Source: Pirellula sp. (GTDB taxonomy: Bacteria; Planctomycetota; Planctomycetia; Pirellulales; Pirellulaceae). Taken from it: a stretch of 44,949 nt of DNA. Where the stretch lies: contig JALOQZ010000002.1 of assembly GCA_025459245.1 (NCBI GenBank), positions 1-44,949 of the forward strand, read 5' to 3'. Under the pieces are notes generated by a model. That model searched no databases. It was not told where the DNA came from and worked only from the letters and a program-made list of their open reading frames with translations. Positions 9,145 to 16,904 of the stretch are shown in pieces. The position numbers and the translations under genes were made by a program. Each line of letters opens with the position of its first letter. Within the stretch, counting starts at the first letter, position 1.

Positions 9145-9894
9145 ATGGACGTGCCTTTTTTTTCATCCAGCCAAAGTCCACAAGCTGGTTCAGTTCTTAG
9201 CCACCCTGAGATGCTTGTCCCTGGGTTTTTTCATTGCCCTAGCCAAGATCTGGTTCTTTACACGCACGACACCGAAAGACGGGTGACCTTCATCAGTCCG
9301 TCGGCGGCAAAAGTGTTCGAAGTCGATTTGGACCAATGGAGACGTAAGAACTACGAGCTTCTCCTGACAAATCACGCTTGGAACGCTGAGTATGTGCATG
9401 CAGCTGCCGCAGCGGTACCAACCGATGACATTCAAACATTGCGTTGTGAAATATTGAGCGAACGGGGACGGCGGATTCAATTAGAAGTTCGCCGGCAGGG
9501 AATCCTGCGCGAAGGGGCTTGGATCGGGGTGATCGGGCTGACTCGTCGTATCCCCTCCGAAGAATATAGCTGTCAGTTGCTCAGACAGCTTTTCAAGAAG
9601 TCGGAGGATCCCTGCCAATTGATCGCGCGATGGGAGACTTTAACCGCATCGGAAAAGGATGTCGTGCAGTTGGTGGTCGACGGTGCAATGAACAAAATGA
9701 TCGCCCGAAGACTAAACATCGCGGAAAGGACCGTGGAAGCCCGTCGTTCCAAGATCATGAAAAAATTGGACCTCCAATCGGTGCCCGATCTGGTCCGTTT
9801 TCACTTGCTGGTGCAGCACTGGATTGCACCTAGCCTTCATGACAGTCCAGGTCTTCATGACACCCCCGTCAGCAGATCCGCTGAGCAGAATTAG
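9145..9894 (+). CDS. PAS-LuxR family transcriptional regulator
   Basis: I prefer the ATG at 9145 over 9061: GAGG lies six bases upstream, and the extra 28 residues look non-coding. The 249-residue protein has a PAS-like sensor near residues 30-150 ('DTERRVTFISPSAAKVFEVD' is a typical PAS start). The C-terminal LuxR/GerE helix-turn-helix reads 'LTASEKDVVQLVVDGAMNKM' followed by 'IARRLNIAERTVEARRSKIM'. There is no receiver aspartate domain, so activation would come from ligand or redox sensing in the PAS domain rather than phosphorylation. The C-terminal tail has a short internal repeat (LHDSPG/LHDTPV). Target genes are unknown. Confidence 0.87.
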   Translation: MDVPFFSSSQSPQAGSVLSHPEMLVPGFFHCPSQDLVLYTHDTERRVTFISPSAAKVFEVDLDQWRRKNYELLLTNHAWNAEYVHAAAAAVPTDDIQTLRCEILSERGRRIQLEVRRQGILREGAWIGVIGLTRRIPSEEYSCQLLRQLFKKSEDPCQLIARWETLTASEKDVVQLVVDGAMNKMIARRLNIAERTVEARRSKIMKKLDLQSVPDLVRFHLLVQHWIAPSLHDSPGLHDTPVSRSAEQN

Positions 9895-9916
9895 TTTCAC
9901 AGTATTAGTTTCACAG
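9890..9916. repeat. Short tandem repeat, two copies of ATTAGTTTCACAG
   Basis: Two 13-bp units start 14 bp apart. The first overlaps the stop codon of the PAS-LuxR gene, in the 71-bp gap between two converging genes. No function is evident. Confidence 0.7.
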
Positions 9917-9965
9917 CGACTACTTCTGTTCTTCATCTCCTGAACACATTTCTGCTCTATCCTTT

Positions 9966-10442
9966 TCACGCAGCGCGGAATTGGCCGACAGACCACGACG
10001 CAGAGAATGGTAATGCTGCGGTGGACTGTGGGCCTTCGCTGGGTTCTGCCTGTTGTTCATTCAGCCAAAGCGGAAGCAATCGGATAGCCTCTACGACCGA
10101 TTCCGCCGTGTCCTTCAGAAAGACATCGATCACAACGAACTGGGTTTCTTTGCATTCCTTCACGCTGGGCCAATAAGCCTCGCTTTTGGCCATTTCCATA
10201 AACGTAAGGAAGCACCGAAGTTTATTGTTGCGATAGGCATGATGGATTGCTGAATAGTGCACGAGATCGACTTCATCCATACTTCGTCGCAATCCGGTTG
10301 GATAGCGAAGCGAGCTTTGGGAGAGGGTGGATGCGATATCCTCCGCGTGGGGAATTCCTCCCGACAGGAATCGCTGAAACTGATCCCAACCCTGCATCGT
10401 CTTGGTCGCGTAACTCTCGGCTCTGATTTCCATACGTGACAT
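9966..10442 (-). CDS. Hypothetical protein
   Basis: I do not recognise this protein. The open frame extends to 10532, but the upstream part is Arg-rich and poor, so I take the start at 10442 (or 10433, three residues later), giving about 158 residues. It has a plausible soluble alpha/beta composition ('MEIRAESYATKTMQGWDQF', 'HAYRNNKLRCFLTFMEMAK', 'TQFVVIDVFLKDTAESVVEA') and a low-complexity Ser/Ala tail. No signal peptide or membrane helix is visible. It lies downstream of the GH13 gene on the same strand, separated by about 270 bp, and converges with the PAS-LuxR gene. The codon pattern is reasonable but the call rests only on the open frame. Confidence 0.5.
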   Translation of the reverse strand: MSRMEIRAESYATKTMQGWDQFQRFLSGGIPHAEDIASTLSQSSLRYPTGLRRSMDEVDLVHYSAIHHAYRNNKLRCFLTFMEMAKSEAYWPSVKECKETQFVVIDVFLKDTAESVVEAIRLLPLWLNEQQAEPSEGPQSTAALPFSASWSVGQFRAA

Positions 10443-10710
10443 CCCTGTTCGTGCGTATCGTACCCGGAACTCATCCTTGAATTCCTTTGCCGCTCTGGAC
10501 AAGCATCGTGGTGGCTCAATCCGCAACCACAATTTCTCAGGGAGTTACTCGCAAATAGAATGCCGGCCGACATTCAGGACAACATTTGGAAGCTTGGGAA
10601 GACTGCGTCGTGAGAGGGAGAGTCTAGGTAAACTTACCGGGAGCCACGCTGCAAAACGACTACGACAGGTCTGCATTAGGCAACGACAAATTGTCGTGGT
10701 GCCGATCGGT

Positions 10711-12174
10711 TTAGGTGTTATCCGTTTCTTCCAAAACGAGGAATTGCCAAGGCTGCAATTTGACAAGCATTCCGGGATTGAAGAGTTCTCCTCGATGAAA
10801 CTCGCGTGACTCGCCGCTCATGCAATCTTCGAAATGCACATGGCTCACACAATTTCGATCGATCGATAGGCGTACTCGCGCTTGCGACTCACAAGAGGAA
10901 TAGTTGACGATCACCAGCAAGTGTCTGAACTCGGGGTCCTTCCAGCGAAATGCCAGAATGTTTTCGAAGGTAGGGTCGCCGTCCCAAGCCGGTTTCGGAT
11001 CGATCAGCATCCATCGCCCTTGCTCAAAGATGTCCTTATTTAGAAGCTTTAGAAGACGCATGTAGAAGCTTTCGATATCAACATCGATAGCCTCCGCCCA
11101 ACGCCTCGTAACATGCGGGGAGATCTTGAGCTGCCTCCCCTCTAACTGGCCTTCGTGGAAAAACTTGAGGCCTTCCGAGAGATAGCAAAGTATCGCTGCC
11201 GCGAAGTGCTGCTGTTTGGAGAGACGGCTGGCAATACGAGGCTCGTCATGATTCTCTAGGAATCGAACAAGCTTTTGCTGATATTGCGAGTCCGCGAGCC
11301 AGTGCAAATGGATTGACCTCGGGGAATCGCGAAGGAGTCGATCGTACAAAATTTTGTCATAGCAATAGTCAAAACCAAGCTGCTGCAGATCCCACTCGCG
11401 ATTCCAGTAGACTTCGGCCATGAAACAAAACTCTGCGTGCGTCTTCTTTGCTTTTTTTATCGCGTCAGGCCAGAAGGGGAGGGCAGGGCGGTTCCACGTC
11501 TGCTGAAAGACATCCGGTAGAATCAGCATTGCCATGTCGCATCGTACGCCATCGCATAACGTGGCGATATGGGTCAACTCGTTCTCCATGCGTTGGATTA
11601 GATCCGGGCAGCTGTAGTCGAGCTGCGCGGTGTCGATCCAGCCAGGAAAATAAGGATCCCGCCCATGGGCGAATACTTGACCGCTAGGATGGCGAAAGAA
11701 GTTCTGGGGTTCCAGTTGAAGCTGCTCTTCTGTCCCTGTGATGAACAGGTTGGGTTCGGTCTCCAGTAGAGGGTGATCCAGGCTGACGTGGTTGGGAACA
11801 AAGTCGAGCATCAAGCGGAGGCCGCGAATTTGAAGTCGACTTCGGAGCCTCGCGAGCGCCTCGTTACCCCCAAGCGTTTCATGCACTCGGTAGCTCGTGA
11901 TCGCAAATCCTGAGCCCTCGATGTCGTCATCTTTCAAGTCCGGCAATGACGCTTGAAACTCTTGCCTCCAAGTCGCTTGCCTTCGTGATACTTGCTTCGA
12001 CGCCTCGCCGGTTTGCCAAACGCTAAGGAGCCAAATCCATTGGAATCCAAGAGATTGCCAGCGATCGAGATACTCGTCGGGCAAGTCATCCAGGGTTGCG
12101 GGACGACTGAGATCTGTTGAAAGCTCTCGTAGCAGCGCTCGTATGTTGACTTGATAAAGTGAGGTCATAGTCAT
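10711..12174 (-). CDS. GH13 (alpha-amylase family) glycoside hydrolase or transglycosylase
   Basis: 487 residues with all four GH13 signature regions in order. Region I is 'DFVPNHV', region II 'GVRCDMAML' with the nucleophile Asp, region III 'MAEVYW' with the acid/base Glu, and region IV 'LENHDEPR' with the transition-state Asp. There is no signal peptide, so it probably acts in the cytoplasm on a glucan or an alpha-glucosyl compound. The C-terminal part ('LLVIVNYSSCESQARVRL') fits the usual beta-sandwich domain C. The family includes amylases, sucrose phosphorylases and trehalose-forming enzymes; I cannot pick one. The gene starts 20 bp after the YdjM-type gene. Its coding sequence contains a KOPS-like pair encoding 'RPALPFWP'. 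Confidence 0.9.
   Translation of the reverse strand: MTMTSLYQVNIRALLRELSTDLSRPATLDDLPDEYLDRWQSLGFQWIWLLSVWQTGEASKQVSRRQATWRQEFQASLPDLKDDDIEGSGFAITSYRVHETLGGNEALARLRSRLQIRGLRLMLDFVPNHVSLDHPLLETEPNLFITGTEEQLQLEPQNFFRHPSGQVFAHGRDPYFPGWIDTAQLDYSCPDLIQRMENELTHIATLCDGVRCDMAMLILPDVFQQTWNRPALPFWPDAIKKAKKTHAEFCFMAEVYWNREWDLQQLGFDYCYDKILYDRLLRDSPRSIHLHWLADSQYQQKLVRFLENHDEPRIASRLSKQQHFAAAILCYLSEGLKFFHEGQLEGRQLKISPHVTRRWAEAIDVDIESFYMRLLKLLNKDIFEQGRWMLIDPKPAWDGDPTFENILAFRWKDPEFRHLLVIVNYSSCESQARVRLSIDRNCVSHVHFEDCMSGESREFHRGELFNPGMLVKLQPWQFLVLEETDNT
11476..11488 (+). repeat. Two overlapping KOPS-like motifs, plus strand
   Basis: GGGGAGGG at 11476 overlaps GGGCAGGG at 11481. They lie inside the GH13 gene, on the strand opposite to its coding strand. 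Confidence 0.6.
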
Positions 12175-12194
12175 GCGAGGCTAGCAGCGAGGCG

Positions 12195-12917
12195 CTACCT
12201 CGTTAATAAACTTTGTGCGTGGGTGCGGAAATTATGAAACCAATCGAGCGCGGTTTGCGGTGTGTGAGGTACGTAGCCAAACCGCGACATGAGCCCTTCA
12301 TCATAGTAAGCGAGGACGCAAAGAATCGTCAAAAAGGAGTAGCTAAATAGATTAGCGATGCGGCTCTGCCCCCAAAACTTGAGCGCCGTTCCAAAACTGT
12401 GCTTGAACGTGTACCGCCCTCGTCGAAATTCGACCGACCATATTTCGTCGAGCAGGATGTGGGACATGAAACCGATGAAGATGGCCAATGTCTTGAAGAG
12501 CCGCAGGCTCATGTTGTCGCACGAACTGACCAGAAAAGCGAAGAGTGCGGCGGAAAGCGCCGCAGGAACGCTATGCCACATACCGCGGTGGACGGTATAG
12601 CGGCGAAAAAGTTCCGCGATCCCAAAGCGCAAAAAGAAATAGACACAGATCGTCGTCACCAGCATCATCTCGTGGCTCATCCCAATGCGGCGCAAGCGTT
12701 CGACCAAGAGCATAGGAATGACGGCGGAGGCGAATCCAATTGCTTCACGGAGCGGGATTCCAGAATCGCTATCCAAATCGGGAAGCATCCCGCTGACGCT
12801 GCAAAGGGCACCGCCGATGACGCAACTCTCGATCGACAACCCGGATTGGTAGCCACCCAGTCCGTAGAGAATGCCCGCGACCGTGCTTACCGTCATGTGA
12901 GTGCGAAAGTCTGCCAT
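12195..12917 (-). CDS. YdjM/DUF457-type inner-membrane metal-dependent hydrolase-like protein
   Basis: 240 residues with the conserved features of the YdjM (PF04307) family: 'FRTHMTVST' near the N-terminus, 'GMLPDLDSDSG', 'HRGMWHSVPAAL' and 'GFMSHILLDEIW'. These His/Asp motifs are spread between several transmembrane helices and probably form a metal site at the membrane. In E. coli YdjM is LexA-regulated, but I see no LexA box to support that here. It probably shares a transcript with the GH13 gene 20 bp downstream. The upstream region, shared divergently with the CvpA-type gene, carries three KOPS-like motifs. Confidence 0.87.
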   Translation of the reverse strand: MADFRTHMTVSTVAGILYGLGGYQSGLSIESCVIGGALCSVSGMLPDLDSDSGIPLREAIGFASAVIPMLLVERLRRIGMSHEMMLVTTICVYFFLRFGIAELFRRYTVHRGMWHSVPAALSAALFAFLVSSCDNMSLRLFKTLAIFIGFMSHILLDEIWSVEFRRGRYTFKHSFGTALKFWGQSRIANLFSYSFLTILCVLAYYDEGLMSRFGYVPHTPQTALDWFHNFRTHAQSLLTR

Positions 12918-12963
12918 GGCCTTTTGTGCTTTGCTAGCAAAATGAAAACCGAATCCGGAGAGA

Positions 12964-13000
12964 GGGCAGGGGAGGGGAGATGCATATCAAAAGGGGAGGG
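12964..13000 (+). repeat. Three KOPS-like motifs in the divergent gap, plus strand
   Basis: GGGCAGGG at 12964 and GGGGAGGG at 12969 overlap; another GGGGAGGG is at 12993. They lie between the YdjM-type and CvpA-type start codons. Confidence 0.65.
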
Positions 13001-13109
13001 GGGAGCGTAAGGTCGGTCGAGAAATAGAGAATGGGTATTTACGGAGATTGGGCAAAAACGATATAGTCCGCGCTCCCAATCAACAGCAGTGCAAAGGAAT
13101 GCGAGCATA

Positions 13110-13925
13110 ATGCAAACGTACGACATCATCATGCTGATCGTGCTGGCAGCAACAACGATCTTCGGTGCAATAAAAGGATTTGCCTGGCAAGTGGCATCGT
13201 TGGCTTCCATCGTAGCAAGCTATTTTGTTGCTTATCATTTTCGCAATGATGTTGCCAAAATGATCAATGCCGATCCGCCTTGGAATTTATTCTTGGCGAT
13301 GTTGCTGCTCTATTTCGGATCTAGTTTCGTAATCTGGATGGCCTTTCGGCTCGTCAGCACTTCGATCGACAAAGTAAAGCTGCGAGAGTTTGACCGGCAC
13401 TTAGGTGCAGGTTTTGGTTTAATAAAAGGAATCCTCTTTTGTTTACTGATCACGATGTTTGCCATGTCGCTGCTTGGTCCTGCCCAGCAGCAGCGGATCG
13501 CTAACTCCAAAAGTGGGCTTTATATCAGTCGCATTTTGGCCAGCGCGGGCGGGTTGCTACCGGTTGAGATTAAGCAAGTCGTTGGGCCTTATATTCAAAA
13601 CGTAGAGCAGAAACTTCAGCAGAACCAATGGCCCGATGGGCAAGTGCCTGCCGGATATCCCGTTTCCGAGGCAGGGCAGGGGGGCTGGGGTGGGGCTTTG
13701 AATCCTAATGCAGGTAACAGCGGTTCCGGTGGATCGTGGTTCCAGCCGAGCGTTTCTGCACCTGAATCCAATGGAAGCTTATGGCCGCCATTAGGGGGGG
13801 CACAGCCAGCAGGGCAGGGGGGTGGGGTAACCTTCCCGAACCTTCCTGGTTTACCTACCGGCAATGCGAGCGGACAAAATTCAAGTGGCCAAACTGGCTG
13901 GCCTACCGACATCTTGCCTCGCTAA
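13110..13925 (+). CDS. CvpA-family membrane protein with Gly/Pro-rich C-terminal tail
   Basis: The track starts at a GTG (13089); the ATG at 13110 has AGGA at a usable distance and puts 'MQTYDIIMLIVLAATTIFGA' at the N-terminus, as in CvpA proteins. The 271-residue protein has four membrane helices in its first 130 residues and the family pattern 'FGAIKGFAWQVASL...LGAGFGLIKGILFC'. CvpA proteins are linked to colicin V production and envelope homeostasis; the molecular role is unclear. The last 95 or so residues are a disordered tail rich in Gly, Pro, Asn and Gln. Two KOPS-like motifs encode 'AGQGG' stretches in that tail. The gene converges with the DUF2891 gene, the stops being 11 bp apart. 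Confidence 0.85.
   Translation: MQTYDIIMLIVLAATTIFGAIKGFAWQVASLASIVASYFVAYHFRNDVAKMINADPPWNLFLAMLLLYFGSSFVIWMAFRLVSTSIDKVKLREFDRHLGAGFGLIKGILFCLLITMFAMSLLGPAQQQRIANSKSGLYISRILASAGGLLPVEIKQVVGPYIQNVEQKLQQNQWPDGQVPAGYPVSEAGQGGWGGALNPNAGNSGSGGSWFQPSVSAPESNGSLWPPLGGAQPAGQGGGVTFPNLPGLPTGNASGQNSSGQTGWPTDILPR
13674..13819 (+). repeat. Two KOPS-like motifs in the CvpA tail, plus strand
   Basis: GGGCAGGG occurs at 13674 and at 13812, each followed by longer G-runs (GGGGGGCTGGGG and GGGGGGTGGGG), so both are also G-quadruplex candidates. Each encodes Ala-Gly-Gln-Gly-Gly. Confidence 0.65.
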
Positions 13926-13936
13926 ACGTCATTCCT

Positions 13937-15208
13937 TCATTGGCCATTTCGAAGGCTGGCTGCGAGTGCGAACAAGGCGAATGTTCCGAGCCAGTGCTCA
14001 CCTTCATAGTGGCCGCTAAAAACATATCGAAATCCGACTCTCGCATGATCTCGCGCGGATTCATGAAGCTTCATTCCCAAGGGATCGGAATTGGCGAGGG
14101 ACTTTGCGATCCCAAGCATGCACCACGCGCGAGAGAAATCGAGTCCAGCCAGGTGCACCAATTTGCCATCGGTTACATCGCTGACTTCGACAGGTTGAAG
14201 AAGTTTTGAGCTTCGAGATGCCTCACTTCGGTCGTGGACTTGATCCAGCTCAGGCAGGAATGCGCGAAGCCATGGAGCAAACTCGGCGGGCGTAAGTATG
14301 CGTCGCATCAAATCGGCTTCGTTGAGTGTCGGAGAAAAGAAGTCTTCGCCTGAAGGTTCGAATGCGGCGTTCGCAGCTCGGTCTTGAAGGTAGAACGTGC
14401 GCGCCCGTGTCTGGATCAAGGACAGGAAGCGGTCATCTCGAACGGCTTTGGCATAGTCGACTGCCAGTCCGAGGGCGAAGGCGGTATCGGGATGGACGCC
14501 GGTGCGAATTGGAAACGAGAGGCGAGGCAAGTAGTCGGTGGTGAGTTCGACGATCTTGTTTTCAAGGGGTCGAATCGCTTTGCGCCAAAGGCGAGCGTCC
14601 GCATCGTCGAAGGAGTGGAGTTCCGCGGCGAGTTGCAGCAACCACGCCCAGCCGTACATACGTTCGAACGACCGATTCTCTTTTGAGTCGAAGTACTTTG
14701 CTTCGGCGAGCAAATTCGCTTCGGTGAGACTTGTTGTAAGTTTTTGTCGCGAGAGCGAGACCAAGGGATGGTTTGGATTGTGGCGGAGCAGGTGGACCAA
14801 GACCCAATGGCCGTGGACGCTGCTATGCCAGTCGAAGCATCCGTAGAAGGATGGGTGCATCTGTTTGGGGGACAGGACGTCTTCCGGTCCACGCATGACT
14901 TGGCTCGGTTTATTCGGGTATTCCCGATCAATCCCGGATAGGGCGAGTTGCGCGATTGCGGCGGCTTGCGCGTCTGAGAGCCGGCTTCCCAGTTCCGGAA
15001 GTGGAGGGGAGGGCGGATCATCGGAGGGTAGGGCGGGGGTGTCGAGGATTGTCCCGGCGGAGAGTGCGAGTGCGGTCGTTAGGCAAAAGTGGCGGCGGCT
15101 AGGGTGAGTGGAAGCCAGAAGTTCTTCCCAGCGTTCTCGAGATGACGGTGGCTCGCGGAGATTGGTGACGTGAATCGGTCGTCGTGTGTAGCGTCGATTG
15201 GGGAGCAT
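13937..15208 (-). CDS. DUF2891 family protein, probably exported
   Basis: The ORF track extends to 15730, but that extension covers the dif-like site and hairpin repeats and looks non-coding. I place the start at the ATG at 15208, giving 423 residues. A twin-arginine-like stretch 'SRRHFCLTTALALSAG' lies about 50 residues in, an unusually long n-region. A Pro/Ser linker follows ('DDPPSPPLPE', encoded partly by KOPS-like motifs) and then the DUF2891 domain: 'IAQLALSGIDREYPNKPSQV', 'HPSFYGCFDWHSSVHGHW', 'GWAWLLQLAAEL', 'RTGVHPDTAFALGLAVDYA' and 'GEHWLGTFALFAL'. The alpha-helical, His/Trp-rich pattern resembles an alpha/alpha-barrel, but no reaction is known to me. The predicted location is the periplasm or outside. 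Confidence 0.82.
   Translation of the reverse strand: MLPNRRYTRRPIHVTNLREPPSSRERWEELLASTHPSRRHFCLTTALALSAGTILDTPALPSDDPPSPPLPELGSRLSDAQAAAIAQLALSGIDREYPNKPSQVMRGPEDVLSPKQMHPSFYGCFDWHSSVHGHWVLVHLLRHNPNHPLVSLSRQKLTTSLTEANLLAEAKYFDSKENRSFERMYGWAWLLQLAAELHSFDDADARLWRKAIRPLENKIVELTTDYLPRLSFPIRTGVHPDTAFALGLAVDYAKAVRDDRFLSLIQTRARTFYLQDRAANAAFEPSGEDFFSPTLNEADLMRRILTPAEFAPWLRAFLPELDQVHDRSEASRSSKLLQPVEVSDVTDGKLVHLAGLDFSRAWCMLGIAKSLANSDPLGMKLHESARDHARVGFRYVFSGHYEGEHWLGTFALFALAASLRNGQ
15006..15033 (+). repeat. Two KOPS-like motifs, plus strand (GGGGAGGG and GGGTAGGG)
   Basis: These are the last plus-strand motifs before the dif-like site, 323 bp to its left. They lie in the linker-coding part of the DUF2891 gene. 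Confidence 0.6.
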
Positions 15209-15355
15209 GTATATATAAAGTTTCGGGTTAGAGATTGCGTAATCGATACCGTTTGCCGGTCCGGAGAAGACGACGCAGCCCGGATAGTTTACCGAGAAAT
15301 CGGAATGGCTCGGCCAAGTTGTCCGCAGGGCAAAGGGCTTTTTCCCCACAACCGA

Positions 15356-15383
15356 ACGTCCGATAATGTTTCTTATGTTCGGT
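15356..15383 (+). other. dif: Candidate dif site (XerC/XerD recombination site)
   Basis: The 28-bp layout is 11 + 6 + 11: left arm ACGTCCGATAA, centre TGTTTC, right arm TTATGTTCGGT. The inner ATAA and TTAT flanking a 6-bp centre are the hallmark of dif. As I recall them, E. coli dif matches at 17 of 28 positions, including ATAATGT before and TTATGTT after the variable middle; the B. subtilis site matches at 18 of 28, including the outer ACnTCC. It lies in gene-free DNA about 1.1-1.3 kb from where the KOPS-like motif changes strand. The outermost bases diverge from both references, so this is a candidate only. Confidence 0.55.
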
Positions 15384-15433
15384 TCGAATTGCAGGAATGC
15401 CTGGGTTTTTGAGGGGTTTGAGCGATTGCTACC

Positions 15434-15584
15434 GCTTTCGCCGAGCGAAATGCGACGTTGATTTTCGCGTTGGATCAGGGCTCCAGTTGCCCGCAAGAAT
15501 GCGAAACCGGAGCGGACGCTCCACGGTCGATTCACTATTTCGGCGGAGCGAAATGGGACAAAACCGCCAGAGCGAAATGCGACA
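15434..15584. repeat. Cluster of GAGCGAAATGCGAC-type units with small hairpins
   Basis: Three units: CGAGCGAAATGCGAC near 15442, GGAGCGAAATGGGAC near 15545 and AGAGCGAAATGCGAC near 15570. The first is preceded by TTTCGC, forming a perfect 6-bp stem with GCGAAA (TTTCGC-CGA-GCGAAA, 15437-15451 approximately). The second has TTTCG pairing with CGAAA. They look like a degraded dispersed-repeat family. Confidence 0.65.
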
Positions 15585-15779
15585 AAGGTGCAGCATGCGA
15601 GCGTAACGTTATGTGACCAAGATGCAGGACGCGGAAGGGAATGGATGGCGCGGTCGCTCCCCTGCTCCGGTTCGCCCCCCCTGCTCTTGCCTGCCCCTCC
15701 CGTCGACCCTACAACGGATACGTCGGTCACCCCTTCCTAATCCGAATTCTCCCCCCAACCCGGAAAGCTTCGCAGCCCC

Positions 15780-16727
15780 ATGCGGCCACTCGTGCTTCCT
15801 GTCGCATCCGCCCTCGTCGCGCTGGGCGCCGCTGGAGCCGCTCTCCGGATCGCCAGTTGGAACGCTCCCGATCTTCCAATCGATCAACTGCCGGGAATGG
15901 TCCTTTTCGCACCTGTATCGATCGTAGCGATTTGGATGGGTTGGCGATCTGTTGCGTGCAAACATGAGACGCTGGTCCTCCTTGCGGTCTTGCTCCTGAC
16001 GTTCGGCCAGTGGAACGCGATCATGCTCTGGGGGTTGCCTTGGTCGGCCATCCCGTCCGCTCTCGGGATCAACGCCATCCACTGGGGGCTATTCCTGATT
16101 GCCGGAGGTACTGCCGCAAGCTTTCTTCGGTCCGTGTTCTGTGTCGGGATTCGCTCCATCGCTGAACGCTCCGAGGACCGTCGAAGACAACCGATGCAGT
16201 TCTCGTTGCGGCAAGTCTTCTGGTTTTCGATTCTCGCTTGCTTGGTCGCCTTGTTTTACAAGTCGCAAGTTCTCGATCGACCTGATCACCTATTTCGCTC
16301 CGCTTGGTATGAGATCTTTCCAAGCGACCAGCGGACGATCGTCTCAGGTGCAGTTGGTGGTTTCCTGGTGCCGGTCTGCTGGCTCGCCGTTTGGGCTTCA
16401 CTCCGTATGAAGAGCTGGCGGCTGGCTTGTTGCGTTCTCTTGGTCCCGCTTTTTGCAGTTCTTCGTGCAGGGGCAGGGGGGCTCTACTGGGATACGCCCG
16501 TCTTCGCCGTTGGAACCGATGTGCTCCAGTCGGATCTCAGGTTGCCAAGTTATGAATCGCTTTGGATGAAGCTTTCCATCCCGGCTGCACTCACGCAACC
16601 AAGTTGGAAGACGTGGTTGCTCGAAGCTTCCGTGCAGTTGCTCTTGATCCTCCTTTCCGTGCGATGGCTGCACATGGCCGGCTATGAACTATCCCGCTCC
16701 CCCCTGCCCTGCCCCAAAGTCGACTGA
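15780..16727 (+). CDS. Planctomycete-type multi-pass membrane protein, function unknown
   Basis: 315 residues with about seven or eight hydrophobic helices (for example 'VLPVASALVALGAAGAAL', 'HETLVLLAVLLLTFGQW', 'LLLILLSVRWL'). The central 'MQFSLRQVFWFSILACLVAL' is a segment I associate with planctomycete membrane proteins. No catalytic motif or transporter signature is visible, so I assign no function. The ATG at 15780 gives an immediate signal-anchor. Two KOPS-like loci lie within it: one encodes 'RAGAGG', the other forms the last residues ('SPLPCPKVD'). The two loci point in opposite directions, so the polarity switch falls inside the 3' part of this gene. Confidence 0.72.
   Translation: MRPLVLPVASALVALGAAGAALRIASWNAPDLPIDQLPGMVLFAPVSIVAIWMGWRSVACKHETLVLLAVLLLTFGQWNAIMLWGLPWSAIPSALGINAIHWGLFLIAGGTAASFLRSVFCVGIRSIAERSEDRRRQPMQFSLRQVFWFSILACLVALFYKSQVLDRPDHLFRSAWYEIFPSDQRTIVSGAVGGFLVPVCWLAVWASLRMKSWRLACCVLLVPLFAVLRAGAGGLYWDTPVFAVGTDVLQSDLRLPSYESLWMKLSIPAALTQPSWKTWLLEASVQLLLILLSVRWLHMAGYELSRSPLPCPKVD
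16471..16478 (+). repeat. Last plus-strand KOPS-like motif (GGGCAGGG)
   Basis: No plus-strand GGGNAGGG was found by eye between here and the right end of the window. Confidence 0.6.
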
Positions 16728-16763
16728 GGGTCAGCGTATCGCCTTGTTCTGCCCCCCCTGCCC
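16702..16763 (-). repeat. First minus-strand KOPS-like cluster, three copies
   Basis: CCCTGCCC at 16702 and 16707 overlap at the 3' end of the membrane-protein gene, and a third copy is at 16756 in the gap. They point leftward, toward the proposed dif. Confidence 0.65.
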
Positions 16764-16820
16764 CGCCCTTCATTCAGCGATGTTACATTGATCTTCTGTC
16801 AATCCAGCAACTCACTTATC

Positions 16821-16884
16821 GCCTATCCGAAAGCCATCGAGAACCGAGGCTAGCGCCGAGCGGACTTATGGATTTCCGATAGGC
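16821..16884. repeat. REP-like palindrome, copy A
   Basis: The 64-bp unit has ends GCCTATCCGAAAGCCAT and, on the other strand, GCCTATCGGAAATCCAT, which differ at two of 17 positions. The centre contains GAGGCTAGCGCCGAGCGG. It lies 20 bp before the serine hydrolase start, so it could sit in that gene's 5' leader. Confidence 0.75.
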
Positions 16885-16904
16885 ACTCAAAAGGAACCAA
16901 AAGA

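Larger units (their letters stand above)
15209..15779. other. 571-bp gene-free stretch holding the dif-like site and repeats
   Basis: I find no convincing gene here. From left to right it contains an AT-rich run (TGTATATATAAAG near 15209), the dif-like 28-mer at 15356-15383, a cluster of GAGCGAAATGCGAC-type units at 15434-15584, and a C-rich stretch at 15658-15702 (runs such as TGCCCCTCCC) without an exact GGGNAGGG match. The divergent promoters of the DUF2891 gene and the membrane protein gene should also lie here. Confidence 0.7.

Noticed and set aside
10160-10573. Minus-strand ORF of 137 codons overlapping the hypothetical gene
   Set aside because: Alternative frame with poorer composition; only one of the two can be real and the 9966-10442 frame looks more protein-like.
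15206-15220. AT-rich run TGTATATATAAAG as an alternative dif
   Set aside because: It lacks the ATAA-6-TTAT layout and overlaps the DUF2891 start codon.
15658-15702. C-rich stretch right of the dif candidate as KOPS-like
   Set aside because: It resembles the motif but contains no exact CCCTNCCC, so I did not count it.
15209-15730. N-terminal extension of the DUF2891 ORF up to 15730
   Set aside because: The extension covers the dif-like site and repeat hairpins, its translation is compositionally odd, and the signal-bearing start at 15208 suffices.
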